Shown in pieces: positions 11,250 to 22,390 of a stretch of DNA of 64,000 bases; the first letter of the stretch is position 1, and every line of letters starts with the position of its first letter. This stretch comes from Dryococelus australis. Its lineage: Eukaryota; Arthropoda; Insecta; Phasmatodea; Phasmatidae. A model generated the notes under the pieces. The model did not search any database. It was not told the DNA's origin and saw only the letters and a list, made by a program, of their open reading frames with translations. The position numbers and the translations under genes are program-made. Where the stretch lies: positions 66,358,590-66,422,589 of the forward strand of contig CM057002.1 in NCBI GenBank assembly GCA_029891345.1, written 5' to 3'.

Positions 11250-11775
11250 TATTGGAAAATTACCCCCACCCCCCCACACACACACAACCGCAGACAAAAA
11301 CTAATGTTTCTAACAGTGCCTGACCACACCAACCGGACCCACAAACGAGCATGTTTTTGTCTCCAGAGAAGTCTATGCAAATAACTTAATTGATTGACCA
11401 GTAATAGTCCTGTAAGTAAATGGTTCTTGTATACTCCATCCACGATTACATCCCACTTTCCTAAAGCACTGCTCCAGTTCTACTTCTAGGATATTCCCTC
11501 CGCGTCATACGAAGATAGCTTAGAAAGTCACACCAGAGGACTAATACACTGCCTTTGAGTGCACTCAGTGTAATCATATTTTACATAAAAACTACTTATT
11601 ACTAGGCATTACCAACACATCTATTTTACCTCCATTTTTATTTAAGTAAAAGTTCAATTAAAAAAAAAAAAAGGCAATATAAAATGCATGTATTAGGAAA
11701 TAAGCAAACACGCCATACATGAGGTGTTATTTCAATGGTTCAAATCAAAAAGTGTGAAGAAACCGCAAATAGATC
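11250..11775 (+). repeat. dispersed repeat A, copy 1
   Basis: A diverged match runs between about 11450-11775 and 42705-43100 in the same orientation. Shared landmarks in order are a TTTCNNAAGCACT word, a CTTCTNNGNTATNCCCTC word, GCACTCAG, TTTACATAA or TTTGCATAA, and a CATAYATGAGGTGNT word near the end. A C-rich tract precedes both copies. There is no coding content, and I could not find the termini. It is probably an old MITE or solo LTR. Confidence 0.55.
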
Positions 11776-12306
11776 ATTGTTTTGAACCTCTCATAAGGAG
11801 TGTAATTACAAATGACTGTCCCTCACCAATATCTAATCCCCTACCCTCAAGGGCGTAGAGAGCACACATGACTCACAGTCCACGCTTGTACACACTTGAC
11901 CTGACCAACTACCAACACACCACTGCTGTTTGTTCTGAGCTGTCCACGCTAACACTTCAGTTTACTGCAGTGAATACACATGCATGTGCTGCTAAAGAAA
12001 ACGCAACATTCAGTGCTCCCCGTACGGTACATTTCAGTACAGACAACACCCTTACATCCGAGTTCACTTATTTTTTGTGGATACTGTATTTATTGCTTCA
12101 ATAAAATTCAGTTACAAATGTACACACTTAATTTCCATAAATGTTATGTGGAACTTACTTTAGTATCTGCGGCAAAAATCTTAATTACAAACATGACATT
12201 CCCTTTAAGATGTGATCTGTTTGAAACAATTTCTGAATGAAAAATTATTTTCATTAGATATACATAAATTTCTTCCAGCCAATTTTATGAAAATACTCTG
12301 ATGATG
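11776..12306. other. non-coding, no feature seen
   Basis: Two overlapping open frames (11868-12104, 11980-12240) have no recognisable domain and ordinary composition for random AT-rich DNA. Confidence 0.3.
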
Positions 12307-12314
12307 TTACCTAT

Positions 12315-12733
12315 AGGATGTTCACTGTAAAATGAGCACTTTTGAAAACCCTGCTTAAGATTTACTTGTATGCACATTGTGTATTCTTCTGCCTAATGTA
12401 AAATTAACATTGCCATGGGCCTCGTCACTTTATTCATGCATCGGTCGAATGCAATTGTGAAAATATTACAAAAGAAAATATTTTGCAAATCTGCTCATTT
12501 TTATACTTTGATGCATTAAAAAAAATAGAAATTGAATGAAATAACATAAGTTATTACAAATTGTTACCTGACAGTTTTCATTTGATGTTAAGCTATGGAA
12601 CTACTATGCATTCGTCGTTATCAACTTTACTGAGCACATGTCACTCAGTTTGCCCGTTAAAATATATGCAGATAGGGACAGCGACATTTTCTAAGGTTGA
12701 TTTCAAAAGTGCTCACTTTATCGTGAACAGTAT
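12315..12733 (+). mobile_element. MITE family 1, copy 1 (about 420 bp)
   Basis: The element ends are inverted: the left end reads AGGATGTTCACTGTAAAATG and the right end, on the other strand, reads ATACTGTTCACGATAAAGTG. The left flank TTACCTAT and right flank TTACCTAG give an 8-bp target duplication with one mismatch. The internal sequence, with no coding capacity, matches the copies at 15402 and 52352. An 8-bp duplication suggests mobilisation by a hAT-like transposase, though the ends are not a textbook hAT end. Confidence 0.85.
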
Positions 12734-12963
12734 TTACCTAGATGTACGTGTTAAGAGAATAATTAACATTCCTAAAGTTACCCGAGTCATTATTTGATAC
12801 ACAATATTTGTATAGCTTACAGTAACTGAAGTTGTTTATCTTCTAAGCATGTTGATAAACAAGTTCACAGAACAGTTATTAACAAAACAGTTAGTAACTG
12901 AACTTCTTACTAGTGTAAGACTTAACATTTTGCTCGCCAAGTACTAGTTAATAAATGTAAATA

Positions 12964-13130
12964 CAGTAGAACCCATTTTTACACCTTTTGATTTTATTTA
13001 CACTTTCTCCTATTTTTCTTTGGTCCCATGTAATGCACGTAGAACATAAATTTCCCCCTTTTTGCACTTTCATGCATTTTGCACTATCTTTTCCTGTTCC
13101 TTTGAGATGCGTAAAAAAGGAGTTTCACTG
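12964..13130 (+). mobile_element. short TA-flanked MITE, pogo/Tc1-like ends
   Basis: The left end CAGTAGAACCCATTTTTAC and the right end (reverse complement) CAGTGAAACTCCTTTTTTAC are imperfect inverted repeats of about 25 bases. TA flanks both sides (12962-12963 and 13131-13132). Size is 167 bp with no coding content. CAGT...ACTG ends within TA fit non-autonomous pogo-like Tc1/mariner elements. Confidence 0.7.
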
Positions 13131-13369
13131 TATGTTTGCAGAAGACCTAAGCAGTAATTAAGATAGTTTTATCTTTATTATAAAACTTGAAATTATCTTT
13201 GTGATGGTTATGAAATATTTAATGTTACTGCCTTGTGTTCAACTACTGATTGTGTATATTGTTTGTCCCATAGTTTTAATGTTATTAGATATTCTTAGAG
13301 TTGTACATTTGTATATTATTTATCTTCATATCCCCTAGTAATCTCATTATGGGATATAAGTAGTGCAAA

Positions 13370-13400
13370 ATTACAAAAATAAAATAAAATAAATACAGTA
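13370..13400 (+). repeat. A-rich (AAAATAAAT) tail
   Basis: A run of ACAAAAATAAAATAAAATAAAT follows an AT-rich stretch. It could be the 3' tail of a decayed non-LTR retrotransposon, but no coding sequence is attached. Confidence 0.4.
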
Positions 13401-13594
13401 ATTCTGCGTAGATGAAAAGTTGCTAACTGGCGGAGTGCTCCTATTCCCTAAAGAAACTATCAGGTGCTCCAATTCTGAGTTATTCTGTTGGCTAAAACCA
13501 TCACCTAACAAGCTCTTTACGTGAAAGTCGAGAAAAAGATTGGCATCTCATTAAAGCTCTCGCCTACCTCGAGCATTTTCAGCTCATGAGACAT

Positions 13595-13755
13595 TAAACA
13601 TTTTATTGGTGGATAGTCCATAGGAAAGTTCAGTGCAAAGCCCTGAGAGTATTTCTGTATGTATCTGACACATATATTTCGAGAAACACTGCTCTGAAAA
13701 AGTTTTGGCTGTGATGGAGTGCTCTGAAATTGTATTTTTAATGTGTGTGGCATCT
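13595..13755 (+). repeat. dispersed repeat B, copy 1
   Basis: It matches 51955-52115 in the same orientation. Shared words in order are TTTTATTGGTGGA, GGAARGTTCARTGCA, a CTTTGAAAAAG or CTCTGAAAAAG word and GGCGTGCTCTGAAATGG or GGAGTGCTCTGAAATTG. It has no coding content. The element type is unknown. Confidence 0.55.
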
Positions 13756-13859
13756 TGGTAGCACTCAACAGCCCTCGTCTGGAGTGTGTGTGATTTTCGT
13801 ATGTCAATACATTGGATGCATGTTTAATATTTTCATATAAAAACACGTAGGCTTATTTC

Positions 13860-15400
13860 AAACACACTGCACCACACTTCCAAGCACCAGGTAGGCACGC
13901 CCTTCACGAAATTGAAATGATTTGGTATTTTATTAGACATTAACACAAATATCCGTCATATCCATATTACCTAAACTGATATTTCCAATTATTTCAATTC
14001 ATCACCGATTGAAATGGTATTTTGCAAATGGTAGTCATTACTAGTAGGTAGTCAATACGACCGAGTCCTGGATGCAGCTTTGGCAAAGGAACACGCAGAA
14101 CGAGGCAATCACGCTATTAGTAATTCAACAGTTGTCGCACTTTGATTCAGTGCAGATACCAACACACACGATGATTATAGATGGCGACAACTGCACAAGC
14201 GAGGGTACGTGGCCTCTCAGCCCCCATCATCATGGTCAAACCCACAAATTTACTGTAGGTTCGCTATAACTTTTGATTTAAACTTCCCAGTAACCCAGAA
14301 AATCAGATATATTTAACAAAATAATAAGTTTATTTTAACATATTACTTTCATATATATATATTTAGAGAGTACAACTCCTTCGAGCTGCCAACCACATCA
14401 CATAGGCCCTATTACTTGGTCAATGATACTTGGAAATATTTTCATTTGAATCACTTACTTCTGTGGTCCCTTCACATATAGCTTATAGGCCTCAGATTCA
14501 TATACTAAATGTTTTCACAAAACATTAAAAGTATTGTTCACCAAAAAATATTTATTTCAATTTACGTTTGTAGAAATCATTGCTGAACCTGTAATCATTA
14601 CTTTTGGGTACTAATTACTTGAATATAAAAACTTTATACAACGTAGTTTTTTCATCATGGCACATCAAAATCACAATTTGTGTTTTTGGGATGTAACCTA
14701 CAAATAAAACATTTACAGAAAATTATACAGAATGTTTTAGTAAAAGCATGCAAAAATGAAAATGGGAACAGGGGCCGCACCATGACACATTTTGAGATTG
14801 GCAACGTGAGGTCCGTGAAGCCAGTGAAGATGGGAGATATGGGAGCAAACGTATCCAACTCGAATACAAGTGTCCGTATTGGTTACATAGTTTATTGACG
14901 TTGCATGTGTACACTGTTGATAGATAGTACTATACAGGACCAGTGTTAAGGTATCAGTTTGTGGTTCAAAAGAATTGCTCAAGGTGAAGGCCACCAACCT
15001 CAACGCAAACGTGACAACGGAATACAAAATTCAGCCCCATCCGTTCTAATATTGCAAGAGTTTTTTGTCTGTCGACACACGCACGTAGTGTGATAATGTA
15101 CGGATGATGGAGCCACCTTGCAGACCACAAGTGAACCTCGCTACTATTTGGGTCGCCCATACATTTACATACATATCACTGAAACAGCCTGTATAAGGAC
15201 CACTTAGGGCAAGTCCTTAGCAAGTATTTGTCTGTAAAATCAGTGTGGTGAAAATAGTTCACCCCAAATAGCACTTTTATGTCCTTCCTGCACAGTTTCC
15301 ATTAGAGAAAGAAAAGTGACTTATGTAGTTTATGCCATCACCTTTCATCACATTTAATAATATCCCAGTGTTACAGATTTAATTTGGGAGGAATTCACTT
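13860..15400. other. non-coding, no feature seen
   Basis: AT-rich. A short (AT)n run lies at 14350-14362. Overlapping frames at 14655-15160 on both strands lack domains and splice context. Confidence 0.3.
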
Positions 15401-15401
15401 A

Positions 15402-15822
15402 AGGCTTTTCACGTTAAAATGAGCCCTTTGGAAATCAACCTTAGAAAAAAGTCACTATCTCTACCTGCATGTATGTTAACAGGCACAATGAGCAACACGT
15501 GTCCAGTAAAGTTGGTAACGATGTAGAGGAAAATAGTTCCATATATTAACGTTGAATAAAAAGTGTCAGGTAAACACCCGTGATAGTATAAGTTATTTCT
15601 CTTGCTTTCTATTTTTTTAATACATGGAAGTGTAAAGAAGAGCAGATTTGTACAATATTTACTTTTCTAATAATTTCACAGTTCCACTTGACTGACACAT
15701 GACTAAAGTAATGAGGCCCACTGCAATTTTAATTTTACGTAAGGCGAAAGAACGCACAACATGTATACAAGAAGATCTTAAGCAGTGCTTTCAAAACTTG
15801 CTCAGTTGACCGTTAACAGCCT
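15402..15822 (-). mobile_element. MITE family 1, copy 2 (inverted)
   Basis: It is the reverse-oriented relative of 12315-12733. It begins AGGCTTTTCACGTTAAAATG and ends GTTAACAGCCT, and its interior matches the other copies when reverse-complemented (for example the CTAAGGTTGATTTC word near the left end). No clear target duplication remains (TTCACTTA versus GTACTTGG), so this copy is probably older. Confidence 0.8.
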
Positions 15823-16136
15823 GTACTTGGGAATGCACACTGAAGACTCTGGAGGCATCGTTGCAACGCCTCCTTAAGACCAGACATGACCTCGAGGCAT
15901 TTCAAATCATTTATGCTTACCAGGGATTCCCCTTGTAAGTCATTCTGTTCATAGATATACATTCAAAGTAAAACAACAACTTTTTTTTTATGAGACAGTT
16001 TGTGCTTGTTCTAATGGAGATGTTTCAATACAAAGCCCTTTCTTGTCGCACTTACAAACGGTGTGTCAAGAAACACTTGCTGGAGGTACAATATGTGGTT
16101 GTTACACAATTAGTGCTAGTTGTATGAAAATACAAG

Positions 16137-16235
16137 TTACTGAGTGACAGCTAGATTTCATAATGCATAACTTACTGAGTGACAGCTAGATTTCATAATG
16201 CATAACTTATCGAGTGATAGCCAGATTTCATAATG
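16137..16235 (+). repeat. 35-bp tandem repeat, about 2.8 copies
   Basis: Units start at 16137, 16172 and 16207. Each has the core CTGAGTGACAGCTAGATTTC. The first two are identical, and the third is partial with three substitutions. There is no coding frame through it. Confidence 0.9.
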
Positions 16236-16239
16236 GGCA

Positions 16240-17150
16240 CAAAACTACTTTGAATAGTTGGGAATTTTTTTTTAAATTAACATATGGGAAATGTTTTCGT
16301 CTTTTCTGTGTCTGTTTCTGTGTTTAACATCCATTGTGTCTGTGCGTGTGCTATTTAAATTGTAGCTTTCAGATTTGTGCTGTGAATGAGGTCTGTGCTG
16401 TCGCATGTACTATATCAATTGTAGCCCGGCCTTCACGAATAAACAAGTGACAATCAATACTTTACTGTTTTTAACTGATTACAGTACGATATAGCTGAAG
16501 AGTAAAATTATATATACAACCATTCTGTGGTGCACCAAACATCTTGTATACCAACACCTAAGAAGAACCTTTATCTCAAAGGCTGCAACATAACTGAACT
16601 AACAAGCTCACGTAAAACTGCATTCCCTAACTCCCAAAACAGGAGTAGATCTGGCTCTATTTTCACTATCTTTCTTGTACAAGTCCAAAGGAACAAAACT
16701 GACACTCAACATTCATGTTGCAACCACAGTACATTTTTATTTGCACAGGCTGTATTATGCATGATTATAAGTGCACCGTTGCAGACATCTATGCCGAGAT
16801 TAAATCATCAACTCATTTACGTTACTTGCAAAATACCTGATTGTATAAATTAATATTCAGAAAAAAACATTTTACAGTTTTATTACACCTTCCCGCCAAC
16901 CAAATAATACACACACACATTGCACTGTGTGTAAACAATTGTTTGCCTAAACATATGAGCGCATGAACGTAAATTTGCTCAGTGGAAGATGCGGCTTCGT
17001 ACAAGAAGTAAATATCGAAGTGGATGAATAAAATTCTTGGATATTTTGTCTTGCAGGATTTTAAATCACTAATTTAACAAATCTACCACGTACAGTGTAA
17101 CATAGCATCTTAAGACATAAGTAATAAACATTTATGTTCTTTGTCTTTAT
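16240..17150. other. non-coding, no feature seen
   Basis: T-rich, with a CA-repeat patch near 16911. The frame at 16527-16853 is open for 108 codons but has no domain and no splice context. Confidence 0.3.
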
Positions 17151-17152
17151 AG

Positions 17153-17311
17153 GTTTGCAAACAATTCAACAAAATAGGTAGTGCATTTCTACGACAGGAT
17201 TGGGAAAGTAACGATCTCCGTGCCAATCAATTCCCAGGTAATTTTGGCGCCACCCTGATACCGATCAATCCCCCTGAAGCATACAATGTAACTGTCACAA
17301 ATAAAGTTTAG
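17153..17311 (+). CDS. candidate 3'-terminal exon, unidentified
   Basis: A good acceptor (pyrimidine-rich, ending TTTATAG) precedes 17153. The frame GTT-TGC-AAA stays open for 52 codons to TAG at 17309-17311, with protein-like composition (includes RQDWESNDLRANQFPG and IPINPPEAYNVTV). An AATAAA at 17300-17305 overlaps the last codons. A donor-like CAG/GTAATT lies at 17238, so an 86-base internal exon is an alternative. I do not recognise the protein and see no upstream exon on this strand. It could be a chance opening. Confidence 0.25.
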   Translation, partial: VCKQFNKIGSAFLRQDWESNDLRANQFPGNFGATLIPINPPEAYNVTVTNKV

Positions 17312-17878
17312 AAACGTTAAATTCAAAAGCACGCGCTTTTCTCACCACTTCTCTGCATCTTCGTTACCGGCAAACGTCAAGTTTTCACATAACGAGTTAG
17401 CCGCCTCGGAAACGACACCTTCACTTCACACAATTCAACTGTTCAGTGTTTACACCATTCTCTGTTGACTTTTTCCAGCCTTCAGCACGTTAAGTCGAGA
17501 ATCGAAATGCATACTTCACTCTGTGCAAAAGTCGACGTTACATCGATAGTCAGAATCAAGTATAACAAAAAAATTATTTTTTTAAACTTATATAATAATA
17601 TTTTTGTATCGGAGTAGTATCTCAAAAGTGGAATATCCTACAAACCGCTTATTGTATTTTTTAATATTTTACACCACTCATAGTAACTGCATGCAAGATG
17701 GTCGCCGCCTGAAAACGCTTTTTGGATATTTCCCACATCTTTAATGGTTTATCTTATAATACTTATTGCAATTTTTTTAATTTTGCATTTTAAAATGTTA
17801 TTGTTTACTACCCTTTGAACTTTAGATATTTCACTTGTACTTTAAACAATAGTTTGAAACGAATAAAAGAAAAATTAC
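17312..17878. other. non-coding, no feature seen
   Basis: AT-rich. Nothing recognised apart from the neighbouring exon candidates. Confidence 0.3.
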
Positions 17879-18043
17879 CTTATTACCTGCTTGGTCACAT
17901 TCTACTTGGCACTGAAAGCACTGACCATTACCGACTAGCATTAATTTAGATACTGATTCTGCTGATCGGTAACGGAGGAATGGTGTAGTAGAGTCTGGGT
18001 TGGCGACTATACTTCCTGCTGAAACTACTGACGTGCAGAACAT
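17879..18043 (-). CDS. candidate 5' or internal exon, unidentified
   Basis: On the minus strand ATG at 18043 opens a frame of about 55 codons that runs to an AAG/GTAATT donor at 17879, or alternatively CAG/GTAATA at 17887. The encoded stretch looks like real protein: ordinary amino-acid balance and a Cys cluster, GNGQCFQCQVECDQAGNK. A possible acceptor TTTCAG lies about 20 bases inside it. The segment faintly recalls the region before the GTP-binding domain of FYVE-type ZFYVE1 proteins, but I could not confirm that, and I see no following exon in the window. Confidence 0.3.
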
Positions 18044-18299
18044 CAGGCAGTCTCATTAAAAGCAGACGATAAAAACACGACAGTGCTGTATAATGAGTAA
18101 GTTGTGTTGTTATATGCATAAGTTACAGGTGGAAAGTATATTTTCACATTCTTCGATCTCATCAATAATACTGATGAGTCTGATGCAGACGAAAAATGAA
18201 ACGAAAAAATATCCATCCCTATGATACTTTGAGGTGGGGTGGTAAAGGGTTAAATTAAGTTTTTGGGGGGGGGGGTGAAGGTGAGATCAATGGTGTGGT

Positions 18300-19140
18300 T
18301 ATAACGGGTTGGCGCCAGATGCGGTTGAGGTGACATCAATGCAGCTGCTGCATCTCTTAACCTCGGGGTTGCAGGCTGTATGCCCAGACCAATCTCCTCA
18401 TCGACGATGTTGTTGACCTCTGCCCCGTTGATTACTGGTCCAGATGAATGGTGTTTGCTAAACGGTTGCCCGTCGGTGGACTACACACCAATCCTGACCT
18501 TGGCGGCAAAAATACCTAGCCATTAACACTCGCATACGTGGGCTGTCAGGGCCTCCCACATGCACATCCTATGCGGAACAATACTTATGAACACCCGCAG
18601 ATGAAGAGACTTACGTATCATTAGTGAGCAGGTATTGTAAAGGCCCATCCCCTGACACGCATGATGCGACCGTAAATCAAGTATGTCCAGTTTACTTCAC
18701 AGACATATACATTTCGTTTACTTACACCTCCCTTTGTGGAGAGCACTTTACACAAAACACTAGTGGCTATTCTGACTGGCCATTCGGTAAAACTGATAAA
18801 AGTCTTGTGACTAAACAATGGTTATGGAAAACTTAAGCTCCCTGGGGCCATGCTATTCCCACAGGGAGAGGAGGTGGCATACCGGGAGGCTGAAGATAAA
18901 AGAAGGTACCGAGATTATGTTATAGTCTATTGTAGTTAATGTCCAGGTGCAAAAATTGATGACCGCCTGGCACATATGGGAAAACGCCAGAGCTCACGAC
19001 ACGCACTCCACCTCCATTGGCTGCTACGCCCTGACTGACTTCCTGCTCGACGTGCGGGCTCACCTCAGTTTATCCACATGCCGAAACGGCACTACTTTCT
19101 CTCATGATTTGCATTTCCTGCCCTTTGCAACATGTTAAAC
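18300..19140 (-). mobile_element. LTR-like segment with TGGCGCC primer-site-like motif, minus strand
   Basis: The part at 18830-18930 shares a block with the 1.3 kb LTR units at 24771 and 32240, including CCATGCTATTCC and a GGAGGCNTGGNNAAT-like region. About 520 bases further along the minus strand lies CTGGCGCCAACC (18309-18320), at a spacing similar to the CTGGCGCCCG in the 24 kb unit. A G-run (about 18265-18277) follows. It is probably a diverged LTR of the same lineage with its primer-binding site. Boundaries are uncertain. Confidence 0.4.
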
Positions 19141-19454
19141 TAAAATAAACATTTAAAAATCACAAACATGACCATGCAATACAAAACTCTTGTGGGTAGA
19201 ATGGACTAGGTGAATGATGAAATAAATAATAACAGGTTAACATTGTAGGCACATAGGTACAGGCCATCAGCAATTGTTATTTTTTCTCGACTTGTGCAAG
19301 TAAACTAAATATACTAGTTTTAACCTAAAATGAAGCTATAAAATAAACAACTAAATTTTAAGTTTTTATCGGCCTTCCTAATATTTAGTTGTGAATAAGA
19401 ACATGAGATTGTTTGGTTTTACTTTAAGTTTACATTAGTTTACTTCATTCTACT

Positions 19455-19840
19455 CTGAACCAGGAAAAATCAAATATGGGGTCACACATGGCTCAATAAG
19501 CCCCCTACTATCCCTAGTTTATATAAATGGCCCTAGACAATTCTCCAATTTTATTTGCAGACGATACTAGCATCTTAGTCTCTGGTGACTCAATAAATGA
19601 ACTTATGAAAAAAACAGACATGACCTTTACAGATCTAAATGCATGGTTTACTGCAAACAAATTATATCTCAGCCTAGATAAAAACATGTCTTATGAATTT
19701 CCTCACAAAGAACAGAAAAAAAACACTCATGTATATATTAGTAGTAACAGAGACAAACAAATTGAACAGCAGTTACTATGTTTCTTGGCTTAAAAGTAGA
19801 CAATATACTAAAACTGGAAATCTCACATAGATTCCACAAT
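19455..19840 (+). pseudogene. non-LTR retrotransposon reverse transcriptase fragment
   Basis: LINE-type RT. A GVTHGSISPLLSLVYING-like palm motif at about 19479-19532 is followed by the catalytic FADDTSILVSGDS (19552-19590) and the downstream helix LNAWFTANKLYLSLDK (19638-19685). After a frameshift near 19785 the conserved FLGLKVDNIL segment appears. FADD with this context is typical of Jockey/CR1-like insect LINEs. Only about 130 codons remain, and both ends are cut off by neighbouring elements. Confidence 0.85.
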
Positions 19841-19844
19841 CACC

Positions 19845-20520
19845 GTTGTCTGCAATCTGGAATATTGGAGTATCCCATTCCCCTTTTCACTGGCGTCAAT
19901 CTGCACAGGTAGTGTAATGGGTCGTAATGGGCTAGAGCAGGACACTCCCGAAAACGGCGATTCAGTTCTTTAAAGCTGGCATGTTGTGCAGACTAACATT
20001 GAAAACGAATGTTTCATGGAAGTGGGACAGTCTGTAAGGGGGACAGTCACAACAGTGAATTTGGTTATGTTATCATGTTTACCAATCCGAAAATTTACCT
20101 AACTGTTTTCGAGTGGTAGGGATGGGATGATTCCTCAATGAGCTGCAGTTCTTCTGGAGTTGAACAGCCCCTATTCTTGTCCACTATATGGCCCCGGAAC
20201 TGGAGGTTGGCTTTCCCGATGTGGCACTTTTTTTCGCACACGTGAGGCCATTAATGTGAGACACTCCAACACTAATGATAAGTGATTAACCTGTTCATCC
20301 CATGTTCGCGACCAGACGACGGCTTCATCTAAGTAGGCTAGAGTGAATTCACCGATGAAATGTACCACCATATTTTAAATGTGGATGGGGCTGCACTGTA
20401 ACCCGAATGGTATCTCCCAAAATTGTACATGGCAACCATCAGGGGTGGTGAATGCCGTCTGAGTCAGTCCTCTGGGCGCACTGGTACTTGCCAATATCCA
20501 CTGTGGAGCTCAATCGTTGT
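19845..20520 (-). pseudogene. pol: Ty3/Gypsy RT/RNase H fragment, minus strand
   Basis: On the minus strand it reads, from 20520 downward, the palm start (LHSGYWQVPVRPED), FTTPDG, then VVHFIGEFTLAYLDEAVVWSRTWDEQVNHL (20371-20282). The catalytic YLDD is changed to YLDE. The thumb follows, and by about 19990-19930 the start of RNase H (RECPALAHYD) appears in another frame. Everything upstream of 20520 and downstream of 19845 is missing. It abuts the LINE fragment in the opposite orientation. Confidence 0.8.
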
Positions 20521-20529
20521 ACATAATAG

Positions 20530-20788
20530 TGGTAGTTGGTTTGCTGGACCATTAAGCATTAAGGAACAAGGTTATGTGAACAGGATAGTAGGTTATTTTA
20601 CCAAGCCAGGTGCCAGCTCCCTCCGGAGAGCACTGATGAATGATGATGTTGTGGGCCATGTGATCGACCTCACTCGTGGCTATTCACCAGATGTTCCGCC
20701 ATCTCTGACAATATTGCCAGTTGCCGATAAACTAAATCCAAAACTGCCTCATCTAGTGGGGGCTGCAAGCCTCCCCCAAATTGCTTAG
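20530..20788 (+). CDS. unidentified protein-like open frame
   Basis: The plus frame is open to TAG at 20788, with protein-like composition (GYVNRIVGYFTKPGASSLRR, then DDVVGHVIDLTRGYSPDVPP). The formal ATG at 20423 lies inside the antisense Gypsy fragment, so only the part after about 20530 is of interest. I do not recognise it. It may be a remnant of a further mobile element. Confidence 0.25.
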
Positions 20789-20799
20789 TTTTTATAGGC

Positions 20800-22365
20800 C
20801 ACCTTGCACTTTAAATTCTCTCATGTAATATTTCAGGTATCTGACATCGGTTAAGCAGTCGAGAAGCGGCTGATGCAAATTAATTAACACAGTATTTCAT
20901 GCTATGTGATTTATTCACAATTTTTCCCAAACTGGGCACTTACATGGTTGACCCCAGATCAAGCCAGGTCGGCTCTAAAACTGCACAAAAAAAAAGAACC
21001 AAAGGTCTACATGGATATTAATGCATCTACAAATGCACCAGGATGGTGGAATGGCACATGCTCTGGATTACTAATGCTATTCAATGATTCGATACAAAAG
21101 CTACATGACAGAAATTAAGATAATTGATAACACAAGTATAAATGCCCAGAGCAGCACAGTAACGCGCCCACCCCATGAGAAAGGCGAGATACTACTGAAC
21201 AAGAGGTTGGAGCAAAGCTCGCTGGTTGGCCTACTCCTGCTAAAAATCACGTGACTGTGATATTACAAAACATGATTGCAATAAATGGAATTGTGTTGAT
21301 GATGGCAGTGTTGATGAAATGAAACAACATAAAAACCCTTTCTTATAAATATAGAAATTGCATTATTAAAATATATAAATGAAAAGTAACCTTATGGCGT
21401 ACGCCATTGCCTTAGTAACCTAACCTCAATTTACATTCACATTTAAAGGGGCGTGTAGCTACTCGGGATTGATTCCGCCTGAAACTTATTATGTCTACAT
21501 GTATAAAAAATACAATGAATATATTTTACTAACACAATTACAAAACAAAAACACTGACTAAGGGAGCTAAAAAGAAATAGAGGTTAACCAATCACATTGC
21601 CTATATGCTACATGTTACAGTAGCTGGTTTATGTCTACTTAAATCGGAAACCTGGAAATGTCCAGTATTACTACCAACTGAACTGCACGAAAAATTATTT
21701 AAAAAAATGGGTGTGAGCATTACACAAGTGATTATTCTATAAAAGTATAATGTTATTCTTAATGTTGTGCTGTCAAAGTATTTTAAGTGCAGCAGCTGTT
21801 ACTAAAATTCGTATCTGCTCACCAAGCCCATCAACAAATCAATCCTGAATTTATGAAAACAAAACCTCACAAGAACCTATATAGTGTAAGGCAAGCACAT
21901 TAAAATAATTATGTCTATTTGGGAAGTAACATAATGGAATAGAATAAAACACGTGACACAAGACACTCATGTACACAACAACGTAACCCTGAGTTTCAGC
22001 ACTAAATTATTCCCAATATACACTGGCAAAAGAAACACGTGAACATATAATGTAATTATAAACACTTACTGCATCGGTGCAACCAGTGCACAATACAAAA
22101 CATTGCTCGTAGTAGAACATGGCACTCAGACAAAAATAAAGAAGCACTGCATGGAATAATAATACACAACATAAAACACTACACGTAATATTTAAATAGG
22201 ACCTTTGAGACTAACACAATACTAATTTACTTAAACCAACTCACTGACACACACACAAGGAGATACAGGCTGCTGCATGCTGTGATCTCTCGTGGCAGTG
22301 TGGTAAGCTGTGGTGTTTTCCAGGTGTGGTGTGATGAATGGCCTAGGGCTCCCACGAGTTTCACG
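20800..22365. other. non-coding; expected place of a minus-strand 3' LTR
   Basis: This follows the polypurine tract of the minus-strand Gypsy element (22368-22382), so some of it should be that element's 3' LTR, reading downward from TGACGTGAAACTCG. I could not find the far end. A frame at 20906-21118 (70 codons) has no recognisable domain. Confidence 0.3.
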
Positions 22366-22367
22366 TC

Positions 22368-22390
22368 AATCCCCCCCCCCCTTCCCCACG
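22368..22390 (-). other. polypurine tract of minus-strand Gypsy
   Basis: On the minus strand GTGGGGAAGGGGGGGGGG is followed immediately by ATTGACGTG, a possible LTR start. It lies after the end of the integrase C-terminal region, as expected. Confidence 0.55.
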
